NCBI GenBank assembly: GCA_947466005.1
Contig: CANIBV010000028.1
Coordinates: 1-14,811, forward strand
Direction of reading: 5' to 3'
DNA length: 14,811 nt
From: Spartobacteria bacterium
Lineage (GTDB): Bacteria; Verrucomicrobiota; Verrucomicrobiia; Chthoniobacterales; UBA6821
Under the pieces are notes generated by a model. That model made no database searches. It saw only the letters and a list, made by a program, of their open reading frames with translations, and was not told where the DNA came from. This document shows, in pieces, positions 5,701 through 12,723 of the stretch; position 1 is the first letter of the stretch, and each line of letters starts with the position of its first letter. The position numbers were made by a program, and so were the translations under genes.

Positions 5701-8700
5701 GACATGATGGTGGGTACGGACTCTTTCTGCCGGATAGCGGAGGCGGTGCGCTCCAACTTGGACCAGCGCACCCAACTCCCGCCGATGGCTTTGAAGAGGC
5801 ATTTCCAGACGACATAGCCGAGCAGGGGGCGGTAGAGAAGCCTCATCGGAATACTGAGCCAGGCGGCGCGCAGTTTTCTTCCTGCAAGGGCAAGCGCCAC
5901 GACAGCCAAGGCCACATCCAGGAGGACCGAGGCCAGAAGGTATGGCCAGATTGCCGCACCCCGTCCGAGCCAGAGAGACCAGAGTACCATGACATCCAGA
6001 ATGGGGGTGACCGCCACCACGGCGATCTGAAAGATCCAGATCGAGGGAAGGGCAAACCAACCAAGCCACCCGGAACCTGGGGCAAAGGTGACCTCCCCGT
6101 GCTTCCAGAGGCACTGCAGGGTGCCGAACGCCCAACGGAAGCGCTGAGAGAGGAGCGCCTTCACGCTCTCGGGAGCCTCCGTGTCGGCGAATGCCTTGGG
6201 GGCAAAAAGCACCTTCCACCCATGCCGGTGCAGCTGAAGGGTTAGATCGGTATCCTCGGCCAGCGTCTCATTGGTGATGGGGCCGACCTCGTCCAGAGCC
6301 TCTTTTCGAAAGGCGCTGAGGGCTCCCGGCGCCACAACGATGCACCCCAGAAGATCCTGCGCCCGACGATCAATCTCGAAGGCCCCGACATACTCGAGAT
6401 CCTGAAAGCGACCCAGCCAGCGCTTGGTATTTCCCACCCGGATGTATCCCGAGACAGCACCCACGGAGGGATCCTCAAGGGGAGCCACCAGCTTCCGAAG
6501 TCCGTCCGAAACTACCATCGTGTCGGCATCGATCATGACCAGCGTCTTATGACGCGCCTCGGAGATCGCCCTCGCAAGGGCATGCGCCTTGCCGCTGTTG
6601 GACTGACGGATCAACTTCACTCGCGGCTCGAGGGTAGCTATCTCCTCAACAACGGCTGCAGTGAGGTCCTTGGAGCCATCATCCACGACAATAATCTCGA
6701 GCGCCGACGGATAGTCGGCATCCAGCAAATGACTGATCGTCGAGGCAATCACCCGCTCCTCGTTGTAGGCCGCGAGGAGGACACTGACGGGAGGGAAAGA
6801 GGCGGGTTCGGGGGGAGGGTTGTTCCTCTCCTGCCGTTGGTGACGAATGGCGCAGAGGGAGTAAAAAAGAACCCGCAGCAGGGCCAGGAGGGTCACCACG
6901 ACAAGAAGCGTCCAGGCGGTGGTCTCGAGATAACGGAGGAACGTAAATCCGCCGTAGACATAGCGGGCCGAGAGGGGCTGATTCTCTTCGCGGAGCGGCG
7001 GCATCACCGTATCGCGAGGGAGATTGATGATTTCGGAGAGAGGCACGATGAGATCGCCTCTGCTTCGCAGGTAGTCGATGATTGAGGGCAGGGCAGCCAC
7101 TGTCTGCGATCTGTCCCCTCCCCCGTCATGCAGCAGGATCACGGATCCCTCGGGGCGCTGACGCTTCACCCTTGTCACCAAGACCTCGGCGCCGGGGCGC
7201 TCCCAGTCATCGGGATCGATTGACTGGGTCACGGTGAGGTACCCGAGATCCCGTGCCACCCTCAGCGCCCGCATCTCACCGGGCTGAGTCGGCGTCCCGT
7301 CGCTGTTATAGGGGGGGCGGAAGTACGCCGTGGATCGGTCCGTCACCGCCTCGATCAGTCGGGTCGTGGCATTGAGTTCCAACTCGATCTGCTGGTCACC
7401 GGCCTCGGTGAGGTTCTGGTGCGAGTAGGTATGGTTCCCTATCTCATGACCCTCACGCGCGATGCGCTCCAAGAGGTCGGGGTAATGCTGCGCTTGGGTG
7501 CCGAGCACGAAGAAGGCAGCCGGAGCCTTCTTCTCCCTGAGGATCTTGAGAATCCTCGGCGTCCACTTGGGATCAGGGCCATCGTCGAAAGTCAGCGCCA
7601 CCTTGTGCGGCCCCGGATCCCCCTGACGCATGATGCTCTCGGGCATTGGGAGCTTCGTGTACTGCTCGGAGAGGTAGCCCTCCGCTCCGGCAACGACGCT
7701 CCTCTCCCCGGGGCGGGAGGCTTCGCCCACATTGATGAAGTCGCCACTCCCCGTGGAGGCGATCAATTCATCGAGCGAGATCCTAGAGAGCAGTGAAAGC
7801 GCTCGCGAGTTCGCCGGCTTGAGCGGATCCATCCGAAGGACATCCCAGACAGCAGGATCCTCCTGACCAAGCCGATAGAGAGCGATGCCACCCGGATGAT
7901 AGGGGGCGATGGAGCGCCGCTCATTAAAGAACGTGACGGCATCGAGGAAATTGATTTCGTGTTCCTGGTTCTGCTCGGGGCCTGCCAGATAGTTGAAGTT
8001 CGGGGTGTCCTCGGCACAGTCCACGCCGGAGTAGGGCTCCACCCCGGCCTGCGAGGCCCGAGCCATCGCATCGGTGAATCCCACCGCCTCCACCGTCTTC
8101 GTGTCCTTCCTCCAGTCGTACCCGTATGTGCCGAGGCCTATCACCCATTGGGACGGGTCGCCGTAGACCATCATCGTTTTCAACCAACCTTGAAACCAGT
8201 CACTGCTGGCAATCGGGCCGGCCTCGTCGGGTTCCGAATTTTCATCATAAAGGGCGGCGACCAAGTGGTCAGCCGATGCCGCGATGACCTCCAGATCGAA
8301 GGAGTCAAAATCATTCCCCGTGGGCACCGTGAACCAGAGCTCCCTCCCCGCGGCATGGAGCCGGTCAGCGAGTTCCTTGATCAGCAGGGCGATCTCCGCC
8401 TTGTACGTCGGGTCAAGCTGGCTCAACTCCAGAAGGAGTCCCTTGGATCCGGGAGGAAGCCGCCCGATCAACTTGTCCAAAAAGGCGCCCCTCTCGGCGG
8501 CGGGCGCTGAGGCAAGCGCTTCCACCGCCTCCGGTTGCCAGTCATCACCCTCCAGATTACGCAGGATGGGGAGGAAGCCGAGCCCCTTGCGCACGCAGAG
8601 CAGACGGGCCTTGTCGGAAGGTTTCTCCTCCAGGGTCCCCTCCACTCCCGACAGACTGAACCAATCACAGGCAACGTGCGTCAACTCATCGGCGTGACGT

Positions 8701-9059
8701 TCCAGAGAGAGAAGCGACGCAGGGTCGGATGGGGAGACATAGCCAAGAACCACCGGGCCGGATATCGGGTGGGAGGCGGCACCCCTCGGAAGAGCGGAGG
8801 CTTGGGGGCCATGAATCCTGCGCCAGTCCCCCTTCGCATCCAATGGGGGGAGCTTGGCCGCGGGGAGCGCCTTGAAGCGTGCGCGAAAGTCTCGCACTGC
8901 GGCAGGGAGCTGGAGTTGCGGCCCGATCAGCAAGCCCCAGATAAAGTATGCCGTGGCTCCTGTCACCAGGAGCGTGCCGAGCACAACCGAGACCTGAAGA
9001 GCGCGGCGTCGAATCCCGCGCGGATCGGCAAAGATGGTTTTCCCCTGCTTAGAATCCAC
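5697..9059 (-). CDS. Trifunctional-type exopolysaccharide synthase: GH18-like, CE4 deacetylase and GT2 domains
   Basis: This 1120-residue membrane protein joins modules usually encoded separately. A single helix (about 21-45) anchors an extracytoplasmic GH18-like domain (about 100-430) with the family feature GLGTYGYDW (308-316). A NodB/CE4 polysaccharide deacetylase follows (about 484-680) with complete motifs: TFDDGPD (490-496), HTYSH (543-547), RPPY (581-584), DPDDWE (615-620) and LLHDGG (642-647). After a helix at about 708-735 comes a cytoplasmic GT2 synthase: VDDGS (792-796), DAD (844-846), ED in LAEDTD (933-938) and QRFRW (972-976), then several membrane helices to about 1092. This predicts processive synthesis and export of a beta-linked N-acetylhexosamine polymer with deacetylation outside, as PgaC and PgaB do together. 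The GH18 DxDxE position reads LLELS (209-213), so that domain is probably not hydrolytic. The start is GTG at 9059, the only usable start before an in-frame stop upstream, without a visible Shine-Dalgarno. Polymer identity is inferred. Confidence 0.9.
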   Translation of the reverse strand: MDSKQGKTIFADPRGIRRRALQVSVVLGTLLVTGATAYFIWGLLIGPQLQLPAAVRDFRARFKALPAAKLPPLDAKGDWRRIHGPQASALPRGAASHPISGPVVLGYVSPSDPASLLSLERHADELTHVACDWFSLSGVEGTLEEKPSDKARLLCVRKGLGFLPILRNLEGDDWQPEAVEALASAPAAERGAFLDKLIGRLPPGSKGLLLELSQLDPTYKAEIALLIKELADRLHAAGRELWFTVPTGNDFDSFDLEVIAASADHLVAALYDENSEPDEAGPIASSDWFQGWLKTMMVYGDPSQWVIGLGTYGYDWRKDTKTVEAVGFTDAMARASQAGVEPYSGVDCAEDTPNFNYLAGPEQNQEHEINFLDAVTFFNERRSIAPYHPGGIALYRLGQEDPAVWDVLRMDPLKPANSRALSLLSRISLDELIASTGSGDFINVGEASRPGERSVVAGAEGYLSEQYTKLPMPESIMRQGDPGPHKVALTFDDGPDPKWTPRILKILREKKAPAAFFVLGTQAQHYPDLLERIAREGHEIGNHTYSHQNLTEAGDQQIELELNATTRLIEAVTDRSTAYFRPPYNSDGTPTQPGEMRALRVARDLGYLTVTQSIDPDDWERPGAEVLVTRVKRQRPEGSVILLHDGGGDRSQTVAALPSIIDYLRSRGDLIVPLSEIINLPRDTVMPPLREENQPLSARYVYGGFTFLRYLETTAWTLLVVVTLLALLRVLFYSLCAIRHQRQERNNPPPEPASFPPVSVLLAAYNEERVIASTISHLLDADYPSALEIIVVDDGSKDLTAAVVEEIATLEPRVKLIRQSNSGKAHALARAISEARHKTLVMIDADTMVVSDGLRKLVAPLEDPSVGAVSGYIRVGNTKRWLGRFQDLEYVGAFEIDRRAQDLLGCIVVAPGALSAFRKEALDEVGPITNETLAEDTDLTLQLHRHGWKVLFAPKAFADTEAPESVKALLSQRFRWAFGTLQCLWKHGEVTFAPGSGWLGWFALPSIWIFQIAVVAVTPILDVMVLWSLWLGRGAAIWPYLLASVLLDVALAVVALALAGRKLRAAWLSIPMRLLYRPLLGYVVWKCLFKAIGGSWVRWSKLERTASAIRQKESVPTIMS

Positions 9060-9230
9060 GGAGGAGGGGCGAAAGGAGGGAGGGCATCCGTGATCAGTGG
9101 GTTATTGTCACCCTACCATGAGCGGAAGCGTCGGTATAGCCGAATGAGAATCACCGGGAGCCAAGGATCATGGGGGTGAAGAATCCCCTCACGACTCGTA
9201 CCTCACACCTCACGCCTGTTGGAAAAAAGC
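9060..9230. other. Spacer with short heptamer-phased repeats
   Basis: This is 171 bases between the Ala-rich gene and the synthase gene. It holds CCTCAC-type heptamers in 7-base register at 9187-9214 (CCTCACG, ACTCGTA, CCTCACA, CCTCACG). A run of six T on the minus strand directly follows the Ala-rich stop codon, but the nearest stem is too far from it for a good terminator. Upstream of the synthase GTG the minus strand is pyrimidine-rich. No convincing promoter was seen. Confidence 0.4.
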
Positions 9231-10328
9231 CTAACCCGTCCCTCCCGGTGAGGAGGAGGGAGGCGTGGGGGCAGGCGTTGGCGAGGGCGCTGGATTCTCT
9301 ATCAGTAGAAGGTCTGGCGTCGGCGTCAGCCGGGGAATCGGGGGAGGGCCGGTAAAGGGGTTCTGTGACTCACCTGGGAGTCCGGCATCCGTTGGGTTGG
9401 GAGCATTCTGATCGTTATTCTGACTCTGCTGATTCTGTTGCGTGGTGGCCGTGGATGTTGAGGCGGCGATTGATTGGGCGACGGCCGCGGCCACCTGGCT
9501 CGCCACCTGGCTCGCCACCTGGCCCGCCACCTGCCCAGCTACATTTCCGGCCACATTCCCAGCCACGTTTCCGGCTACTTGGCTCATCTTACCCGCAGAG
9601 TCCGCAGCGGCCCCTGCGGCAGTATTAAGTGCCAGGCCCACCTGTTGGGGACTAAAGCCGAGCTGCAGGGCCATGGAAGTCGCCGCCGCAACGAATGCTT
9701 TGGTGACCGCGACCGCGTCCTCGACAGCACCCATCGGGAGTGTGGTGGAATCAGTCAGCTTACCCTCCTGCTTCATGACGGTTGCTGCCGCCGCCTGCTC
9801 TCCGGCGGCCGTGACCAACTCGACGGAAATGGCACTTAAGATATTGGCGAGGGCGGTAACGTCGTGGCCGTCGCCTGCCGATCCGGAGATGACGCCCGCT
9901 GTAATGGAGGCAAGGGCCTCCTGGAATCCCGCTGGGGAAGTGATGCTTTGCTGGGCGGAGGCGGTTTTCACCCCTTCTGACGAGGCACTGTTGGGCAGTG
10001 ACTGTCCAGCTTGAGCCGTGTCAGTCGCCGCCTTCGAGAGCGCCGCGAAGGCTGCTGTAGCGATCTGTGCGGGAAGATAAGGAGCTGAGAGTGTGGCCTG
10101 ATGAACGATATTGCGGATCTGCGCGGCTGCCTGGGCTCCGTTCAGGCCCGACTGGGACGAGAGAGAAAAAGCAATGGCGGCGGCGGCGATTTTAGGAGCC
10201 TCAGGGCATGTGGAGACCGCTCCCAATCCCTCTGCCTCCAGGCTCGAGGGGCTCCCTATCAGGATGCCCAGCAAGAGGAGCAATGCCTTCAGGTTCTTCA
10301 ACTGACCGGCCTTGATACGGATCTTCAT
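9231..10328 (-). CDS. Secreted Ala-rich protein with glycine-zipper-like repeat and Pro-rich tail
   Basis: I do not recognise a family. The 365-residue product starts with a basic region and LLLLLGILIG (16-25), a signal peptide probably cut near residue 32. Residues about 40-245 are Ala-rich predicted helices without a known motif. Residues 250-281 are eight tetrapeptide units of the form N/Q-V-A-G/S/A, which put small residues at every fourth position (GxxxGxxxG). The units come from a 12-base tandem repeat. A Gln/Asn-rich stretch (297-308) and a Pro/Thr/Ser tail ending in GGTG follow. It starts 12 bases after the barrel-sandwich gene and is probably co-transcribed with it. It precedes the polysaccharide synthase by 171 bases. 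A surface or envelope structural role is possible. Glycine zippers are known in membrane-associating and oligomerising proteins, but this is inference. Confidence 0.75.
   Translation of the reverse strand: MKIRIKAGQLKNLKALLLLLGILIGSPSSLEAEGLGAVSTCPEAPKIAAAAIAFSLSSQSGLNGAQAAAQIRNIVHQATLSAPYLPAQIATAAFAALSKAATDTAQAGQSLPNSASSEGVKTASAQQSITSPAGFQEALASITAGVISGSAGDGHDVTALANILSAISVELVTAAGEQAAAATVMKQEGKLTDSTTLPMGAVEDAVAVTKAFVAAATSMALQLGFSPQQVGLALNTAAGAAADSAGKMSQVAGNVAGNVAGNVAGQVAGQVASQVASQVAAAVAQSIAASTSTATTQQNQQSQNNDQNAPNPTDAGLPGESQNPFTGPPPIPRLTPTPDLLLIENPAPSPTPAPTPPSSSPGGTG
9486..9581 (-). repeat. Eight 12-base tandem units encoding a VAG-type tetrapeptide repeat
   Basis: On the minus strand eight successive 12-base units encode Q/N-V-A-G, then Q-V-A-S, then Q-V-A-A (residues 250-281 of the Ala-rich protein). 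The units vary at third positions, with several different Val, Ala and Gly codons, so the peptide pattern is better kept than the DNA. That suggests selection on the helix rather than a recent slippage event. Confidence 0.85.
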
Positions 10329-10340
10329 CTTCAGAGATTC

Positions 10341-11060
10341 TTAAATATTCCGGAGCGTCAGCAGGATGGAACCCTGCTGCGGGATGTGCTTGGCGGCGCG
10401 GGGTCTGGAGTTGCCGATAACCCCCCCCTTGCTGACGTTGATGGTCTGCATGATGCCATCCTGCTTGGCGAGGATGGGGATCTGCTTCCCGTTGAACTCC
10501 AAGGTGACGATTTTATCCCCCACCCTGACCAGATCACCCGGGTGCTTGTGCACTGCGATCACCTTCGCGCCCGTGGGAGCGGGGATCTCATGCTGGGTAC
10601 TGTTGTGGTCGATCACCTTGCGGACGGCGGCAGAGACCGCTCTGTTACTCGCTAGCTTCCCTTCCGCCTTGAGACCCTCCATCGCGGCGGTCATCTCGGA
10701 AGCAGCACGGGAGAGGGGTTGCTGAGGGATAGCAGCAGCGGGGGACTGGGCAGCCTTGGGATCGGGAGAAGCACCCTGCGCCCCGACCACGGGAGCGGCA
10801 TCCGTGGCCACTGCGTTCGTAGTACCTACAGGAGGGGTCGCTGTATTTGCAGGTGCGCTGGAGGGCGAAGCAGTAGGCACGGGAGGCGGGGGGACGCCCT
10901 GCGCCCGCAGTGAAGAGGCCCCCAAGAAGACGAAGGAACCCAAACCAAAAGCAAAACTAAAACCCAAACCCAAAGGGCTCAGGCCAAGAAGAACGGAAAA
11001 TAGGGCACCTCGCCTCCCCACCCGTGTGATTGCCAGCTGGTTCCTCATCAGCGGTAACAT
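10341..11060 (-). CDS. Secreted protein with C-terminal barrel-sandwich (biotinyl/lipoyl-like) domain
   Basis: This 239-residue product starts with a long hydrophobic signal or anchor (about 18-50, ending LRAQG). A Pro/Ala/Ser-rich linker (56-115) and a short helical stretch (116-150) follow. The C-terminal domain (about 157-239) has the biotinyl/lipoyl barrel pattern: EIPAPTGAKVIAVHKHPGDL (158-177), VRVGDKIVTLE (178-188) and DGIMQTINVSKGGVI (201-215). The modified-lysine hairpin (EAMKM in biotin carriers) is replaced by EFNGKQIPI, so it should not be biotinylated or lipoylated. The fold occurs in RND/HlyD-type adaptors, but the coiled-coil hairpin of those proteins is missing. I chose ATG 11060; ATG 11048 is also possible. 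The open frame continues to 11228, but that part overlaps maf and looks non-coding. Its job is unknown. It probably forms an operon with the Ala-rich gene. Confidence 0.7.
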   Translation of the reverse strand: MLPLMRNQLAITRVGRRGALFSVLLGLSPLGLGFSFAFGLGSFVFLGASSLRAQGVPPPPVPTASPSSAPANTATPPVGTTNAVATDAAPVVGAQGASPDPKAAQSPAAAIPQQPLSRAASEMTAAMEGLKAEGKLASNRAVSAAVRKVIDHNSTQHEIPAPTGAKVIAVHKHPGDLVRVGDKIVTLEFNGKQIPILAKQDGIMQTINVSKGGVIGNSRPRAAKHIPQQGSILLTLRNI

Positions 11061-11090
11061 TCGGGTGGGGATTCCCTCCGCGCAAGCAGG

Positions 11091-11114
11091 AAAAAAGGAT
11101 TTTTTGTGATCCGG
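11091..11114 (-). terminator. AT-rich hairpin downstream of maf, possible weak terminator
   Basis: The minus strand reads GGATCACAAAAAATCC followed by six T. A 4-bp GGAT/ATCC stem or, alternatively, an A6-TCC-T6 palindrome (11091-11105) can form. It lies 41 bases past the maf stop and just before the barrel-sandwich gene. It may end or attenuate transcription from maf, or the A/T tract may serve as an upstream promoter element for the next gene. Confidence 0.3.
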
Positions 11115-11154
11115 TCCCCGAAGAAAGCCCCCCCCTGTGAGGTTCACCCCAAGA

Positions 11155-11754
11155 CTACCCTCCCAGTGATTCCGTGAAGTGGGTTCCGATCGCGGCAAGC
11201 ACTCTGGCGACAGGCAGTCCGATGACATTCTCCATGGAGCCCTCGATCTGCTCGATCAGGCGTCCGCCATCCTCTTGGGCGGCATAGGATCCAGCCTTGT
11301 CGAGGGGATCGATGTCGGCGAGGTAGGCCTCAATGGTTGCCTCATCCAGCGGACGGAAGGCCACACGCGTCGACTCGACGAAGCTGCAACGAGTCACCCC
11401 TCCACCCCTGAGCAGGCAGACTCCCGTGAGTACCTCGTGGGCCCTCCCTCCAAGACGCCCGAGCATTTCGGCTGCATGGATCAAATCGCGGGGCTTCCCC
11501 AGGATCTCCCCATCCAGAACGACGATCGTGTCGGCCCCAAGAACGAGGTCACCCTGCGTGTGAGCCGCCACGTTGAGCGCCTTGAGCTCGGCATTGGCCA
11601 GAACAAGAGCACGAGCCGAGAGTCCCCCGGTCAGTTCCTCCACCTCGGCGGGCCTGACCACCACCTCGAATCCGGCTGCCATCAAGAGGTCGCGGCGGCG
11701 GGGTGACGCCGAGGCGAGGATGAGACGCCTCGGAACAGGACCTTTCTTCCCCAT
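11155..11754 (-). CDS. maf: Maf-family nucleoside triphosphate pyrophosphatase (YhdE-like)
   Basis: Maf proteins hydrolyse non-canonical or excess nucleoside triphosphates (dTTP and UTP in the YhdE group) to the monophosphate and pyrophosphate, and were first linked to septum inhibition. The 199-residue product carries LASASPRRRDLL (13-24), the family phosphate-binding start; GADTIVVLDGEILGKP (73-88), with Asp75 as likely catalytic base; and DPLDKAGSYAAQEDGG (149-164) followed by IEGSMENVIGLPV (170-182). The motifs fit the dTTP/UTP subgroup best, but the subgroup is not certain. ATG 11754 was chosen over the adjacent in-frame GTG at 11757. It lies 26-30 bases after the small membrane-protein gene and is likely co-transcribed with it. 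Confidence 0.94.
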   Translation of the reverse strand: MGKKGPVPRRLILASASPRRRDLLMAAGFEVVVRPAEVEELTGGLSARALVLANAELKALNVAAHTQGDLVLGADTIVVLDGEILGKPRDLIHAAEMLGRLGGRAHEVLTGVCLLRGGGVTRCSFVESTRVAFRPLDEATIEAYLADIDPLDKAGSYAAQEDGGRLIEQIEGSMENVIGLPVARVLAAIGTHFTESLGG

Positions 11755-11783
11755 CACTCTTGTTGGAGTGCCGGACCAGGGCC

Positions 11784-12092
11784 CTAAATCAGATGCTCGG
11801 AATCGGTGAACCCGATGTCCTCGCGGATCGACTCAAGCTGACGGCGCGCGCGACTGGAGGAGTGGGGATGGTTCCTCACTCGGGAGACGACACTTGCAAT
11901 AACGGGGGCGAGGGCAAGAGCCCCGGCGATCAGGAGAACGGATCCGGCACGGCGGCGGGATTCACCGGAGATCTTGTCGGCGATCAGGAGGCCCAGTCCG
12001 AGGCCCGCTGCGGCCTGGGAGAGTCCGATGGTTCCGCTCACTGGAAGGTTTTCAGAAAATTTGTTGAGGGAAAGCTGTGACATATAAGGCAT
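11784..12092 (-). CDS. Small two-helix membrane protein, unknown family
   Basis: This 102-residue protein of no family I recognise has two predicted membrane helices, about 21-39 (IGLSQAAAGLGLGLLIAD) and 49-68 (AGSVLLIAGALALAPVIASV). They are joined by a short basic loop (ISGESRRR), which the positive-inside rule would place in the cytoplasm. A basic then acidic C-terminal tail follows. GAGGAG sits five bases before ATG 12092, which decides this start over the GTG at 12095 and the later Met at 12083. It is first in the minus-strand series, facing ruvX across a 158-base divergent spacer, and directly precedes maf. Confidence 0.72.
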   Translation of the reverse strand: MPYMSQLSLNKFSENLPVSGTIGLSQAAAGLGLGLLIADKISGESRRRAGSVLLIAGALALAPVIASVVSRVRNHPHSSSRARRQLESIREDIGFTDSEHLI

Positions 12093-12250
12093 CACTACTC
12101 CTCAATGCGCCTCCGCGCAATCCGGAATCAATCAATCGGCAACCGTTTACGCCTGAATCAGGGGCGATTCAAGAAGCATTGAAGTTTCAGGTTTCATCCT
12201 TTTCTGCCCCCTGCCTTGCCTACCGAAGAACTCTCCGATGTCATGGGCGG
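12093..12250. promoter_or_regulatory. Divergent intergenic region
   Basis: This 158-base spacer separates leftward and rightward transcription and must hold promoters for both sides if the gene starts chosen here are right. I see AATC-type short repeats (AATCAATCAATCGG near 12,127-12,140) but no convincing -35/-10 pair on either strand. An open plus-strand frame crosses it from 12077, but that translation shows no conserved sequence before residue 59. Confidence 0.35.
12098..12103 (-). promoter_or_regulatory. Ribosome binding site of the small membrane protein
   Basis: The minus strand reads GAGGAG, five bases upstream of ATG 12092. It is the strongest Shine-Dalgarno sequence in the window and supports this short gene being real. 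Confidence 0.6.
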
Positions 12251-12691
12251 GTGAACATTACTTCCCGCGCACTCGGCGTTGACCCGGGATCCGCCCGCAT
12301 AGGACTCGCCCTGAGCGATGACATGGGGTTCATGGCCCATCCGCTGCAGACATTGAAGGTCACGGCAGGGGCAAGCACAGGGGCGCGCAGCGCGGCGGAG
12401 ATTGCGGCCGTGGCGGCTGAAAAAGGCTCGCCGGTGATTGTCATCGGACTGCCGCGGAACATGAACGGAACCTACGGTCCCGCCGCGGAAAAAAGCAGGG
12501 CCCTCGCCGAGGCCCTGAAGCCTCTCACCTCCGCAAAGGTGATTCTCTGGGACGAGCGCCTCACCACGGCCGCAGCCACGCGACGACTCCAGGAAGCCGG
12601 AATGGATAGCCGCGCCCAGCGACAGGTCATCGATCAGGCTGCCGCCGTCCAGATCCTGCAGGATTGGCTCGATTCTAATGCCCTGCTTTAG
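12251..12691 (+). CDS. ruvX: YqgF/RuvX-type RNase H-fold nuclease
   Basis: This family (YqgF, RuvX) has the RNase H/RuvC fold and is implicated in 16S rRNA 5'-end processing and possibly Holliday-junction resolution in the cytoplasm. From GTG 12251 the product has 146 residues, the usual size. The conserved blocks are ALGVDPGSARIGLALSD (7-23, Asp11), VIGLPRNMNGT (64-74), ILWDERLTT (98-106, Glu102) and IDQAAAVQILQDWLD (127-141, Asp128), which provide the three acidic metal ligands. The open frame reaches back to 12077 and would overlap the divergent gene, but those extra 58 residues have no family similarity and there is no in-frame ATG closer to the conserved core, so GTG 12251 is preferred. 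truA follows after 32 bases. Confidence 0.93.
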   Translation: MNITSRALGVDPGSARIGLALSDDMGFMAHPLQTLKVTAGASTGARSAAEIAAVAAEKGSPVIVIGLPRNMNGTYGPAAEKSRALAEALKPLTSAKVILWDERLTTAAATRRLQEAGMDSRAQRQVIDQAAAVQILQDWLDSNALL

Positions 12692-12723
12692 AGAGCCGCC
12701 CCACCCCCGGCTTCTCCTCTCCG

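Noticed and set aside
4723..5817. Long plus-strand open frame opposite the GH26 gene (364 codons)
   Set aside because: It is antisense to a clear enzyme with catalytic motifs. It reflects high GC and codon bias, and no domain is visible.
5701..6219. N-terminal extension of the GH26 frame (173 codons upstream of ATG 5700)
   Set aside because: It lies wholly inside the conserved GT2 part of the synthase gene in another frame, encodes Gly/Arg/His-rich sequence without family features, and the signal peptide starts only after 5700.
9231..9280. Intrinsic terminator at the end of the Ala-rich gene
   Set aside because: A CCCTCC/GGAGGG stem exists inside the 3' coding end, but it is separated from the T6 run by about 11 bases, so the geometry is poor.
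9486..9581. CRISPR-like array
   Set aside because: The units are 12 bases, directly adjacent with no spacers, and stay in frame in a coding sequence, so this is a peptide repeat.
11061..11228. Upstream extension of the barrel-sandwich gene to 11228
   Set aside because: It overlaps the maf 3' end and reads through the AT-rich hairpin. The encoded sequence is not conserved in style, and a hydrophobic signal follows ATG 11060.
12077..12250. 58-codon N-terminal extension of ruvX
   Set aside because: It would overlap the start of the divergent gene and has no similarity to the family. The conserved core begins just after GTG 12251.
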